Shown here: piece after piece, positions 11,655-22,762 of the stretch
Numbering within the stretch: position 1 is the first letter of the stretch
How the letters are laid out: each line of letters opens with the position of its first letter
NCBI RefSeq assembly: GCF_002288925.2
Contig: NW_022097999.1
Location: forward strand, 16,917,938-16,981,937
Reading direction: 5' to 3'
DNA from: Delphinapterus leucas
Lineage: Eukaryota; Chordata; Mammalia; Artiodactyla; Monodontidae
Length of the DNA: 64,000 nucleotides
Translations under genes and position numbers: made by a program
Notes under the pieces: generated by a model
The model's database searches: none
Seen by the model: only the letters and a program-made list of their open reading frames with translations
Told to the model about the DNA's origin: nothing

Positions 11655-11875
11655 TTAACAGGAGGCAGCATGCGGGTAATGGAAAGAGCTTAGGCTTTGA
11701 GGTTGGATAGACACTTGCTTAATTTTGATTTGTTTTGCATGCTAGCAAGATAATCTTGGGGATTTCATTACATCCTCCATAGGTTGTTATGAGGGTAAAG
11801 TGCAATAACATATGTAGACTGTCTAGCAGAATTCTTGGAATGTAGTAGGTACTCAATAGATGTCTTTCTCCTCCT
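11655..11875 (+). repeat. MIR SINE
   Basis: 'ggaaagagcttaggctttgaggttgg' at the 5' side and 'ttgttatgagggtaaagtgcaataac' to 'gtactcaatagatg' at the 3' side give the sense MIR order. Confidence 0.72.
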
Positions 11876-12304
11876 TTGTTATTTCCTCTCTGTTCTTTCC
11901 CTTTCCTTCTCTTCCACTCCCCTACCCTGTGGTACCCTCCTGCTAGCTAACTCTGGCCTATCATTTAAGTCCTAAGCACCTCTGCCTGGAAACCCCCAGG
12001 TGTATGGAACTGAGGTTTTGTAATGCATGTATCTTTTTAAATATACAGCTTAGAAAGGAGTGAATATGAAGCCTTAAGTCAGTTGTCATTGATTATAAGC
12101 ATCTAAGATTTAAGCGCTTGGCTTAGATGATTCCTGTGGTCCATATCTATGCTGTGAAAGAATTTAAATTCTGATCTGAACTGAAAGCAAGTGGCTTCAA
12201 GTGAGATGTGTGGGAACATATATAGAGTCAGTACCCTACCTGGAGTCTTGCTGAGTTAGAATCCATCTTCATTAACTACTATCTCCCTAACCGTAGGCCA
12301 TTCA

Positions 12305-12712
12305 TGAGTGAGACAGAGTCACGGTTAACCACACAGACTCTGGAGCCAGATTGCCTGGTTCTGATTCTTGGCTCTGGTGCTGACTAGCAGCGTGAAACTG
12401 CAAAGCTGTCTAACTTGCTTCTGCCTCAGTGTGCTCATCCCAACATGGGGATAATGAAGCCTATTCATAAGTTGTTGTGAGGATTAAATGAGTTGATGCA
12501 TGGAAAGCTCCTAGAACAGGCCTGGCCCATATTAAGGGCTTTGGTATGTGGTATTTTCCATCATACTTATCACTCTGAACCCCAATTTCCTCACTTGTGT
12601 ATGGGATAATCCACCCTTGCATAGGGCCAGAGGCTTAAAAGTGGTGGCATAATGGGTCTAGCACAGTGCCGGGCGTGAACAGGTACTCAGCTCATGTTTG
12701 TCCTGCTGAACT
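12305..12712 (+). repeat. MIR SINE plus a second MIR 3' fragment
   Basis: The first copy (about 12305-12560) is near complete, with 'cagactctggagccagattgcctgg', 'gaggattaaatgagttgatgcatgg' and a decayed 3' end. A further MIR-like 3' piece follows (about 12570-12712, ending in 'agcacagtgccgggcgtgaacaggtactcag'). Confidence 0.75.
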
Positions 12713-14039
12713 AGTGAGACATGCAGAGTATCCATCACTTTGAAGAGTTGGCTACGTACTTGTATGTAAGTTTGTGCATAAGTTGGGTGTCTAACTGGGA
12801 ATTTTTCCTGGGTTCAATTTAAGTTACTCATGGATCTTACCATGTAAAACTTTAACAGGAGAGAGAGACTTCATATGAGCTGAAAACTACACAATGAAAT
12901 GACAATGATGATTTTAGTGATGATGATAAAGAAGCAGGCAGAGATGTTTCCAGAGTTCTACTTGGAGAGAGAACTCACACCCCTTTCCAGGGGTAGTGAC
13001 AGGGCAGATGTTGACTGAAATGTCATTTAGATAAGGAGGTGCATCCATGGCAACTAAAGAGACCGGAAACAGGCTGGGAAGACTCAACTGGCAGTGGGTC
13101 AGGTAACAAAATGACGGAAATGGCATTCTTTAAATGCTCTCCTGCCAGTCATCAGCTTAACTTGGCAGTCAAACTGCCCTAGGTGAGAGGTGGTCAGAGT
13201 GGATCTATGCAGCTAATTTCTCCATAAAACTGGAACGCATTATGACAACATCAACTGTAACCTTGCAAGCCTTCCGACAAGTGGGAAGGTGCAGCATGAC
13301 ATTTTTCTTATCTTATGGATTGACAAGCTTGTTCTCAGGAAATACTGCGAGGCGGAACTTGTTGACTTTCACTGTTCAGCCCTCCGTGGTTGCATGCCAA
13401 TCTCTCTTTCTTTTAGAGTCCTTCTTTTACCTGGTTATCAGGGTGAGGAGTTTAGCTGATAATATAGCTTAAGATGTTATTTACTACCTTTGAAAGTATT
13501 TGTACTTTACAGTTTTTTAAAGACTAAAAAATAGCAGAGCACCATTTGAGGACCTCTTGGTATGAGATGCCTCAACATCCATAGGAGAAGTCTATGTTTT
13601 GGTGCAGGAGAAAGAACCATTTTCCTCTAAGTACATTTTGTTTATCCTCAGAGCCGACTGTGGCTTCCAGTTTCTGTCTTGGTCCTGAGAAAAGCAGCCT
13701 TTGCTCCATGTGAACGGCTGTTTGTCCTTGCTCTCTTGCTCCAGTGGCTCTTGACTTTTCATTTGTTTTCTCCTTTCTGCTCAGCTTAGCCTGCCAGTGG
13801 CTCACACAGGCTCCATGTAGCTGCACAATTGGGTCTGAAGACAAAAAGGACTACCAAACTCAGCTTAAGTAAAGCGACCTTAACAAATACTCGAAACTAC
13901 ATCTTGTCTCAGAATTCTACATATAGCTACAAAGTCAGTTAGTTAAAAGTATTATGAATTTGCCATTTTTAGTCAAATGCAAGGCTGTACCTTGAATTTC
14001 TTCTTATAGGTTTGGATGATCACATCTTAAACCTGGAGG
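12713..14039. other. Unique sequence
   Basis: No repeat recognised. A short ATG-repeat patch lies at about 12904-12928. Frames at 13242-13472 (plus) and 13572-13844 (minus) show no domain. Confidence 0.4.
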
Positions 14040-14365
14040 TAATCTAGGCTAATGGCTCGCAAACCTGATCCTTTGTGAACTTTAAAAAGTCGATTCCTGG
14101 GCCCTACCCCAGCCCCACTAAATTAGACTCGTGGTGGTTGGAGTCCAGGGATCCCGGGAATCTGTATTAGAAGGAATGACAACAACAACTCCTCCTGTGA
14201 TACCTGTGCTACAGTCAATTAGCCTTTAGTCCAAGGACCAGCACTTGGGAACCAGTCCAACACTTTTTAGTTTGTGAATGTTGAAACTTAGGCCCAAGAA
14301 ACTTGGCCAGTCACAGAGCAAGGCTGTAAGCAAATTGCCTCCAGGACTGGCTTTATGATTATCTT
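14040..14365 (+). repeat. MER5-like element followed by antisense MIR fragment
   Basis: 14040-14262 follows MER5 landmarks weakly ('cgattcctgggccctaccccagccccactaaattagac'; 'cagggatcccgggaatctgtatt'; 'aggaccagcacttgggaac'). 14270-14365 reads 'cttaggcccaagaaacttggccagtcacagagcaaggctg', a reversed MIR piece on the other strand. Confidence 0.5.
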
Positions 14366-14509
14366 TAGCCTTTCCTTCGCAGTGACCACTTAGGGATGTT
14401 GACAGGCTAGCTGTGTTTCAAGTGAGAAGGGGCCGACATGTTTCTCCTTAACCAGCTGAGTAGCAGCTTTGCCTGCAGTTGGTACTCACAAGCCTCATCC
14501 TGTTCTATC

Positions 14510-15010
14510 AGTAATGGCTTTTAGTTTTCTAATGCCCCACTGGGCCTACTTTTTATTTAAAGGGCTTTCTATTATGGTTAAAGAATACTCCATTGTTGCT
14601 TAATTTCTAAATCAAGTGTGCACAAATAATTTATTGATGCAATGTTGCACTCAGACAGTTTTTTGAAATTGCCCTGTGTAACTTTATTAAGTGCAGAACC
14701 TGGAATGCTAATTTGTCTGATTGGAAAGGGGGAAAAAGAATCTATATATTATTAAACCACTTGGGTGATAAACAGCATTGCCCCTCAAAAGTCCTAATCA
14801 CTGTTTTTAGTCATCAGATTTAAATTGTAATTGAAACAGGGTCAGTGCCTTGGAAAAGCACACGCCATGTTTTGTTAACATAATCAGAAAAACAGAGTTG
14901 CTACAAACCTTTTCCCCATCTGTCAGTCATTGTATTAAATGCTTCTGCAATTTTATTAGAATTCTCTGTCTCTGCAGATGCCAGTCAGCTGTGAAATTGA
15001 AATTGCAATA
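14510..15010. other. Repeat-free AT-rich block, candidate conserved non-coding element
   Basis: About 500 bases with no recognisable repeat, AT-rich, with many TAAT/ATTA cores and AATTGAAATTG-like motifs near 14990. This texture is what developmental enhancers and deeply conserved non-coding elements often look like. The call is inference from texture only, since conservation cannot be seen in one sequence. Confidence 0.3.
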
Positions 15011-15524
15011 GAAATATTACATTTTCATCCACAGTGGAAACTGAGAAAGTCCATTTTTTTGACAGGCAAAGAAATGGCATGACCTTGTCAACTGGGTCAT
15101 TTCGCAGTTTGGGTTTGAAGGCAGTTTTTGGCTCCTGTCTGGAAAGGGAGAAAGGAAGGTGGCTCTGCCTTTCTGTTGGCTTTCTCTGGCAATTTGATCA
15201 ACAAGTATCCTCCACGGTTCACAGATGGAGAGCTTTTGAGCTTTTCTGAATGCAACCCATTTTTCTTTCTTTCTCTTCCTCTGAGAAAATTGAGGTTGTG
15301 CTGGAGAATCTTTAGTGCTTGAGAGGTCCAGAAATTTCAACAAGATGTTAGCTCTAACATTTTAAAGTTTTCTAGTGGGTAGGGAGGATTAATGGCAGTG
15401 ATAAATAGTTCTTGTTGTACTCTGAGTTGGGCCTGAAGTAGCGGCCAAGAATGATAGTTGGATTGTCTTTCCTTGAGACACTTTTTCTTTTCTTATTTTC
15501 ATGGGTAATTCCCTATCATTTGTT
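15011..15524. other. Unique sequence
   Basis: Three short overlapping frames on both strands (15017-15343) contain no known domain. No repeat recognised. Confidence 0.4.
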
Positions 15525-15805
15525 TGGCTTTGCTTAAATGTCACTATCTCTTGGAAGAGTTCCTTGATCAACCTTATCCACTCCCTCGAGACCAGGTTAT
15601 TTGCACCTGCTTTGAGCTGTGATTACTATTACTACTGTTACCCACCTACTGGCTTTAATGTCTGCCTTCCTTCAGAGCTTGTAGACTTTCTGAGGGGCAG
15701 AGACCCTGTTTATCTTGCTCATTATTATATCTCCAGGCTTAGAATGGTGTGGGTTCATGAGAGTTGGATAGGTCAATATTTGTTAAAAGAATGAATGATG
15801 AAATA
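15525..15805 (+). repeat. L2 LINE 3' end
   Basis: L2 3' order: 'tggaagagttccttgatcaacc', 'agagcttgtagactttctgaggggcagagaccctg', 'attatatctccaggcttag' and 'aatatttgttaaaagaatgaatgatg'. Carries about 280 bases of the L2 terminus. Confidence 0.75.
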
Positions 15806-16185
15806 AAAGGTACCTCCAAAAACAACTTAGGTGAGAGGTACTGGGAAATTAAGAAGACCAGAACTAGGATAAGGGAATATAGGATGGAATTCCATAGAAT
15901 GGAATGTAGTATAGGAGCTAGAGAAATTATAGTAAAGACATAATGGGAACTCTCCATAACAGCAGTTATAATCTCTCCAAGGTTTTGAGGCGGAGGGGAA
16001 AAGTTGAGGTGGATCATTCACCTTCAGTTTCAACTGTAAATATTTTGTGGTTTGGAAGGAAATGATAAGGAGATATTTACTCATATAGGTATGTTGTAGT
16101 ACCCTAAGTATCAACTTGAGTTGAAGAGACCTGGCCTAGCACCTTTTATATTCAGCACAGAGCCCAGCTTAGGCTAGTTACTGTG
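15806..16185. other. Unique sequence
   Basis: No repeat recognised. Frames at 15739-16114 (minus) are hydrophobic but have no homology that I recognise. Confidence 0.4.
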
Positions 16186-16405
16186 AATTTGTGCTATCAC
16201 ATGCTAGACCCTGTGTTGAGTGCCTCTCGAACATTATCTCATTTAATCCTCAAAATAATTCTATGACTCTAGGTATAGTTTTTAATCCTCCTTCTACAGA
16301 TATGGAAACTGAAGCATACAGAGACTATCTGACTTGCCCAGGGTCACATAGCTAATTAGTGGTGAAGCTGCAGTTTGAATCTATGACTATTGAATTTCAA
16401 AGCTC
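16186..16405 (-). repeat. MIR SINE, antisense
   Basis: 'cattatctcatttaatcctcaaaataattctatgac', 'gatatggaaactgaagc', 'cagggtcacatagctaattagtgg' in order give the reversed MIR. Confidence 0.85.
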
Positions 16406-17104
16406 AACAAACTTCTAACCATGATGATGTGCTGTATCTCCATGCAGACCAGGATAGGTGTTTGATAAATCCCTATTTAATTGCCTGAAGAAAGACTATG
16501 GGGATACAGGAAGGATTGTCCACTGGGTGAGCCAGATGGTTCTCACAAGGTTGCCTGGAAATGAGGTAGCTGGAAGGGTGGTCCCCCTTTCATCAAAGGG
16601 AGCAGCTGTGCCTCTACTTTACACAAGCTTTTTAGGTGCTTTCAGCTGGGGCTTCTAGACTGTTGTGCAACTCCCCTAAGCAGCTGGTGCCCCAGTCATA
16701 CTGGTTTTCCAGACTTGGAAGGCTGCTTCCTTGAAAACCCTGTAAAGAGAGAAAGCAGCAGGGAAGGGGTCCATTTCGTGGCGCACAACCGGTGATGTGT
16801 CCAGCTGTGCCTGATGCTAGCATATCTGTGGGATGCTCAGAGAATGGGGTACCATATGCACTGTCCTCCTGCTGAGTTCTTGCCTGAGAGTTCCAGCCTA
16901 CACTGTCTGACAGTTATGTGGTCTTTGTCTACCCTCCTTGCTTGCCAAGACCTGATGAAAGGAGCAAGCATCCCTCAGACTTGAGGCAACAGGATAAAAG
17001 CTATAATACAGACGACGAGTTTGCTGATGCTCCTTCCCTTGTTGTGAGTTTCTTTGCATGATGGCCTTCAGTGTTTGCTCTTCAGTCTGTTTAAGCATCA
17101 TTAT
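16406..17104. other. Unique sequence
   Basis: No repeat or exon recognised. The 66-codon and 63-codon frames at 16458-16658 and 16632-16823 are unsupported. Confidence 0.4.
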
Positions 17105-17345
17105 CTCAAAAGTGACTACTGTTTATTGAACACTTTTATCATGTGCCATACTATGAGCTAATTGTGTTGTTAGAGCATCGCTTATTCTCTACAGTCATGC
17201 TCTAAGAAATATTACAATCTCTATTCACAGATGAAAAACACCTATAGCTTGTAGAGGCTTAGTAACTTCCCTAAGTTCACATGCTAGTAAGCTGTAGAGC
17301 TAGACACCATCTAGGTCCATCGGACTCCAGAGTTCAGTTTTAAAA
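17105..17345 (-). repeat. MIR SINE, antisense, diverged
   Basis: 'actgtttattgaacacttttatcatgtgcc', 'tattcacagatgaaaaac', 'ttagtaacttccctaagttcacatgctagtaagc' follow the reversed MIR. Confidence 0.75.
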
Positions 17346-18560
17346 TCAGTATATCATGCTGCCACTTTATGCAATGCTGAAGAATTGGCTGGATCACTTT
17401 AATGGGCATTGTCTTTGAAGTCATCTTTCTGGTGCAGCTTTGAGATGCACAATAGCTGGGAGGTATATTAATGCAGCAGGTGGGCAGTTTATTTCATTGC
17501 CAGGACTGCTCCATGTCTGGGAATGCCCCTTCATCAACAAAGTCCATGCATAGGACCACAGAGGCAATTAAATCTACTTAGGAGCCAGTACTTCCCCAGG
17601 GGATATAAAAGCCTCTCCAGAACATTCTGGTCTCCTCTGTAGAGCTAGCTGGATACTTAGCTTCACCAGTGTTTTCGTCCCCTAGGCGATAAGCCCTATG
17701 GCTTCCAAAAACCTCTCTGGCAAAAACCTCTGGGAGGCACCTGCTATTTTTGAGTACCGTCTTCCTTTGCTGGCAAGCTTCCAGAATTTAATTATGGCAC
17801 CTGGATTAGTGTAAGACCATCATGTTCCATCTGCTACTGTACTTAGTTCCTTTCCCCCTCAAGAGAAGATGCCATTTCCACATCCCTCTTCCAATTTCTA
17901 TTTGGAGTCAGGCTTGTCCAAGGGCTTAACTGCTGTCTGGTGAGTGCCTTTGGGCTGGTGTATTGCTTCTGCTATCTGCCGAAACTGGCTGCCACCAGCC
18001 TTGGAATTTGCTTTCTGCACTTTGTCAGAGCCCTACCCTGCACACACTTTCTTTTTATAAAGTCCACAGTAGACTCGAGTATAAGAAAGGTTGGGATAGA
18101 CTGACTTTTGAGCATTGGCAAATCGCTGCCGTTCCTCCTGATCAAAGGTAAGCAGAGATCAGCGGCACATTTAAGAAGCTGAAAATTGTCATTGTGCTTA
18201 ATACCCTTAAGCATTCCTGGAAGTCTACTTACATGGTGGCAGCTCATGCCTCAAAGCCTCAGTCTGTTCAGAAGGATGGCCTGCCTGAAGTGCATAGTCT
18301 GGGTTATCCCAGCAGAGGGGGCGGGCTGCTCACTGTGAGGGGGCAAAACAGGTGCATCTTATTCATGGACTTGGAAAGTTTATGAGAAAGTGTGAAATTT
18401 GGGTTTGGGAAAGTTGGACTGTCCCAGTGGCAAGAAAGGGCTTTTGTCTTTATAGGATCCTTGCACTAATGATTTCGTCTAGCAAACATCTTTTCCTGTA
18501 AATGTGATTTGTTGGACTTCTTAAAGTGGGGTCCACCTGCAACAGGGAGCTTTTACTGCC
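17346..18560. other. Unique sequence
   Basis: No repeat recognised. Frames at 17963-18151, 17972-18247 and 18194-18385 overlap on both strands without motifs. Confidence 0.4.
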
Positions 18561-18564
18561 TGTG

Positions 18565-18993
18565 GAATGCTCTGCACCCCCTCCCCAAAGATATCCATGT
18601 CAAACCCCTGGAACCTGTGGCTGTTACCCTGTTTGGCAAAAGGGTTTTTGCAGATGTGATTAATTAAGGATTATGGGATGAGGAGATCATCTTGGATTAG
18701 CAGGTGGGCCCCAAATGCCATCACAAGCATTCTCATAAGAGAGAAGAGACAGAGGAAGAGGAGGAGGCAAATGTGATCACAGAGGCAGAGATTGGAGTGA
18801 TGTGGCCACAACTCAAGGAACGCCTGCAGTCACCAGAAGCTGGAAGAAAGAACGGATTCTCCTCAGGAGCCTCCAGAGGGAATGTGGCCCTGTGGACACC
18901 TTGACTTCAGACTTAAGACATGATAAATTCCTATTGTTTTAAGCCACCCAGTTTGTGGTCATTTGTTATAGCAGCCACAGGAAACGAATACAC
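18565..18993 (+). mobile_element. MaLR (MLT1-type) solo LTR
   Basis: Follows the MLT1 order: 'ccctccccaaagatatccatgtc', 'ggcaaaagggtttttgcagatgtgattaa', 'gaggagatcatcttggattagc', a purine-rich middle, and 'ttgttttaagccacccagtttgtggtcatttgttatagc'. This is an old non-autonomous LTR with no internal coding region. The 66-codon frame at 18704-18904 lies inside it and is not a gene. Confidence 0.85.
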
Positions 18994-19334
18994 TACCTTT
19001 ATCAGTGTAAATAAGTTCTTACTTATATTTCCCTCCTTTTAAGAGAGTTTATGCCTTGTTTGCCTGTGTTACAAATTCTTTGCTGTGTGCATGTGTATTA
19101 ATAACTGTTGACTGTAAGACACTCAACAGTTTTAAAAGTTCTTTGAGCAAATCTATGAAGGTGAACAAGGTTTATGTACTCAGTTCACTCTTGAGGTTAA
19201 ATGCCTTGCTCTGGAGTCCACCTAGCCTTGAATTGGCAACCTAGCTTAGTAGTTAAGAAGTAGTATCCTTCTGTCTCTTCTCTGCATGTGCCCTCATTGG
19301 ACATTGTCCTGTTTAAAATGTAGCGAGGGAAGTG
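18994..19334. other. Unique sequence
   Basis: No repeat recognised. Confidence 0.4.
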
Positions 19335-19745
19335 AAACACCACGGAGTAGTTAAGAAGAGGTTCTCAAATCAGAATGGTTGGGTCTAAACCTTGTCTCCC
19401 TTTTTTATTAGCTGTGTGACTTTGAGCAAGTTATTTGAACTCTCTGTGCCTCAGTTTCCTTTAACAACACCTACCTGATAGGGTTTTTATGAAGTTTAAA
19501 TTACTTAGTTCATGTGATACACTTGTTCATGTAGTAGGAGGAGACCCTTAAACACATGATAAATCTTAAACAATGTGAAGTTATTAGTATTTCTATTAGT
19601 GCTAGGCCTGGAACCAGTGGGAGACAAATAAATGGTTGGTATGTCGAACTACAGGTGAGGAAATCCGAGCTCAGGAAGTTGAAATAATGCACCAGTGTTG
19701 ACATAGCTGGTGAATGGCAGATCAGGGAGCACCCCAGTTTACAAA
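19335..19745. repeat. Back-to-back MIR copies: sense, then antisense
   Basis: 19335-19525 reads in sense ('ttattagctgtgtgactttgagcaagttatttgaactctctg'). 19545-19745 reads in reverse ('aggtgaggaaatccgagctcagg', 'gacatagctggtgaatggcag'). Two separate insertions in opposite orientation. Confidence 0.65.
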
Positions 19746-21329
19746 CATGATTGTGTGAATTCCCAGAGGAGAAAATCTTTCTAGATGAAATGTTGAGTTG
19801 GGTGTGGTTTTGAAAATGTGTATTATCTAGCTTCCCAGGTTCCCCAGTGTGGATGACATGCCAAGTCTGCCTTTAGGTTTCTTGTTCCAGATCTTTCTCA
19901 CCTATCCATTAAACTTAGCCTGGCTTGTGCCCTTTTTTCTAGGGACACAGTTTTTCTCCAGGTGGCAGCTATCTACTCTGAGACTCATCAGCACTAATAA
20001 GTATGTGGATGTTAATGTGTTAATATCAGTTTTTCCAGGTGAAATGTTTGCATTTTAACAAGAATGTTCAGTTTATTATGCCTGAATATTGTTGGTTGGG
20101 CTTGGGGAGAATGTATAAATATCACCCCTTTCTTTTGTCTCTGAGTGTGGATCCAAGTGACTCAGACAAATGATTGCCATTGTTCCTAATAAGCTGTGTT
20201 ATGGCACACACTTTGAGACCTGTAGGTACATGAGCCTGCTAACATCTCACTTCAGGATTCAATAGCTTTATCTACCCAGTGCATTGCAGGCATTTGTGCA
20301 GGGACAATTTTTTAATTATTATTATATTTCATGGCAGAGAACAGACTAGAATACATGTTCTTGGCAAGAGGCTTGATTGTCCAAAGAGAACTCAGAATGG
20401 GCCAAACCTTGCTTTCTGTATTTGTAAATTGAGAAGTGGAACTAGATAGCTTATAAATGTCTCTTCCCTCCCTCTTAATATTCAGTACATTTCAATTATG
20501 AAGACGTTCCATGTAACCTGCCCATGTCCATGCCAAGTCATGTCAGATTTGAGACTAGAATCTAGGATTCTTGACCTCCCCAGTGCAGTTTCCTTTTACT
20601 CCTCAATGCCCCGACCTTCCCACCCATGCCCATTTTTTTTGATAGAATGAAAATCAGTGTCATTGCCCTGAAACGATATATTCAAAGGTGCCATATAGTA
20701 TTTATGATGTTTATTGGAAATGCACAATGTTTTGTCCAGAGATATACTTCTGATCGTTAGACTGATATAAACAACTGTCCATTTGGGAGAGGTTTAATTA
20801 CCAACTCCAGATGTCAGGAGAAGCTGGTTCCAGGACTCCAGCAACCTGGCTGTTTCTCTCTGCTAGCAGGTATCTTCCACCCCCCAAGCAGACTTGCACA
20901 CTGGACACCTCACATCTCAGCAGTGAGAACAGATGCTCCAGACACCTAGAAATAAAAAGATGGCTGGTGACCAAATATGCAGGGGTTCCTAGGCCACATG
21001 CTTTGCACATTTTCTCCCTTTTCTCTGGTTTCTGGGAAGGGTCTGTATGACTCTCCTTTTTGAAGTGCTGAGGAAATTGGAATATTTTGGCACTTTGCTC
21101 TATATAACCTCCTCTTTTGGTAACATCCCCATTTTTCTTATTTTTCTCTCAAAAGGAGTAATTGTGATAAAACCCAGTGAATCTTTTATTCAAGTGCTAG
21201 ACACATTATACGACTGTAGCATGGTATGGGTGTTCATTGCTCTGTAACGGGGTGCTGGCAGAAGCAAATATGCTTTAGATTACAGATACAGTGCTGGTGT
21301 CACTCATAAGATATGTGTATATGTACAGC
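19746..21329. other. Unique sequence
   Basis: No repeat recognised with confidence. Frames at 19849-20058, 20811-21050 and 21047-21247 lack motifs and conserved context. Confidence 0.4.
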
Positions 21330-21656
21330 ATTTGCTACTACAGAATTATGTATCATCTATCTCTGCTCACTCTTTATGTAATTGCAGCTCCATGGCTTTA
21401 AACACCATCTCTATGGTGACAGTTTTCAAATTAATATCTCTAGTTCCAACCTCTTTCTTGAATTTCAAACTCAGTATTCAATTGCATACAATGTTGTACG
21501 TGATCCATAACCTATACTTTTCAATGAGGACTCTGCTCCAGCCCCATAAACCTCTTAACAGGTACACAGATACTCCTTCCACATAGCTGTGTTCACTCAG
21601 TTCACATAGTTGCATGCCTCATTGACTTCATTTCTTCATGTCTCTGCTAAAATGTC
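21330..21656 (+). repeat. L2 LINE ORF2 3' region (relic)
   Basis: 'tccatggctttaaacaccatctctatggtgac' corresponds to the DNA around the L2 YADD box, followed by 'aatatctctagttccaacctctttcttgaatttcaaactc' in the L2 order. Heavily decayed. Confidence 0.55.
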
Positions 21657-21802
21657 AATTAAAAAAAAAGTATTTGCGATCAGAAAACTTGCACAAGCCT
21701 CTTAGATAGCCTCATCCAACAGAGGGCAGACAGCAGAAGAAAGAAGAACTACAGTCCTGCACCCTGTGGAACAAAAACCACATTCACAGAAAGATAGACA
21801 AG

Positions 21803-22704
21803 ATGAAAAGGCAGAGGACTATGTACCAGATGAAGGAACAAGATAAAACCCCAGAAAAACAAGCAAATGAGGTGGAGATAAGCAGCCTTCCAGAAAAATA
21901 ATTCAGAATAATGATAGTGAAGATGATCCAGGACCTCAGAAAAAGAATGGAGGCAAAGATCGAGAAGATGCAAGAAATGTTTAAGAAAGACCTAGAAGAA
22001 TTAAAGAACAAGCAAACAGATGAACTATACAATAACTGAAATGAAAACTACACTAGAAGGAATCAATAGCAGAATAACTGAGGCAGAAGAACAGATAAGT
22101 GACCTGGAAGACAGAATGCTGGAATTCACTACTGCGGAAGAGAATTAAAAAAAAGAATGAAAATAAATGAAGACAGCCTAAGAGACCTCTGGGACAACAT
22201 TAAATGCACCAACATTTGCATTATAGGGGTCCCAGAAGCAGAAGAGAGAGAAAGGACTCGAGAAAATATTTGAAGAGATTATAGTCGAAAACTTCCCTAA
22301 CATGGGAAAGGAAATAGCCACCCAAGTCCAGGAAGCACAGAGAGTCCCATAAAGGATAAACCCAAGGAGAAACATGCTGAGACACCTAGTAATCAAATTG
22401 GCAAAAATTAAAGACAAAGAAAAATTTTTGAAAGCAGCAAGGGAAAAAACGACAAATAACATACAAGAGAACTCCCATAAGGTTAACAGCTGATTTCTCA
22501 GGAGAAACTCTACAAGCCAGAAGGGAGTGGCATTATATACTTAAAGTGATGAAAGGGAAGAACCTACAACCAAGATTACTCTACCTGGCAAGGATCTCAT
22601 TCAGGTTCCATGGAGAAATCAAAAGCTTTACAGATAAGCAAAAGCTAAGAGAATTCAGCACCACCAAACCAGCTCTACAACAAATGCTAAAGGAACTTCT
22701 CTAA
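21803..22704 (+). pseudogene. L1 ORF1 (RNA-binding chaperone), broken
   Basis: Starts at the ATG at 21803 and ends at a TAA at 22702-22704. An in-frame TAA at 21899-21901 stops translation after 32 codons, and the total span (902 bases) is not a multiple of three, so there are frameshifts too. The DNA aligns along its length with ORF1 of the second L1 (30237-31127): N-terminus, coiled-coil region, RNA-recognition region and C-terminal domain. In a working L1 the protein forms trimers and coats L1 RNA. Confidence 0.9.
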
Positions 22705-22762
22705 GTGGGAAACACAAGAGAAGAAAAGAAGCTACAAAAACAAACCCAAAACAATTAAGAAA

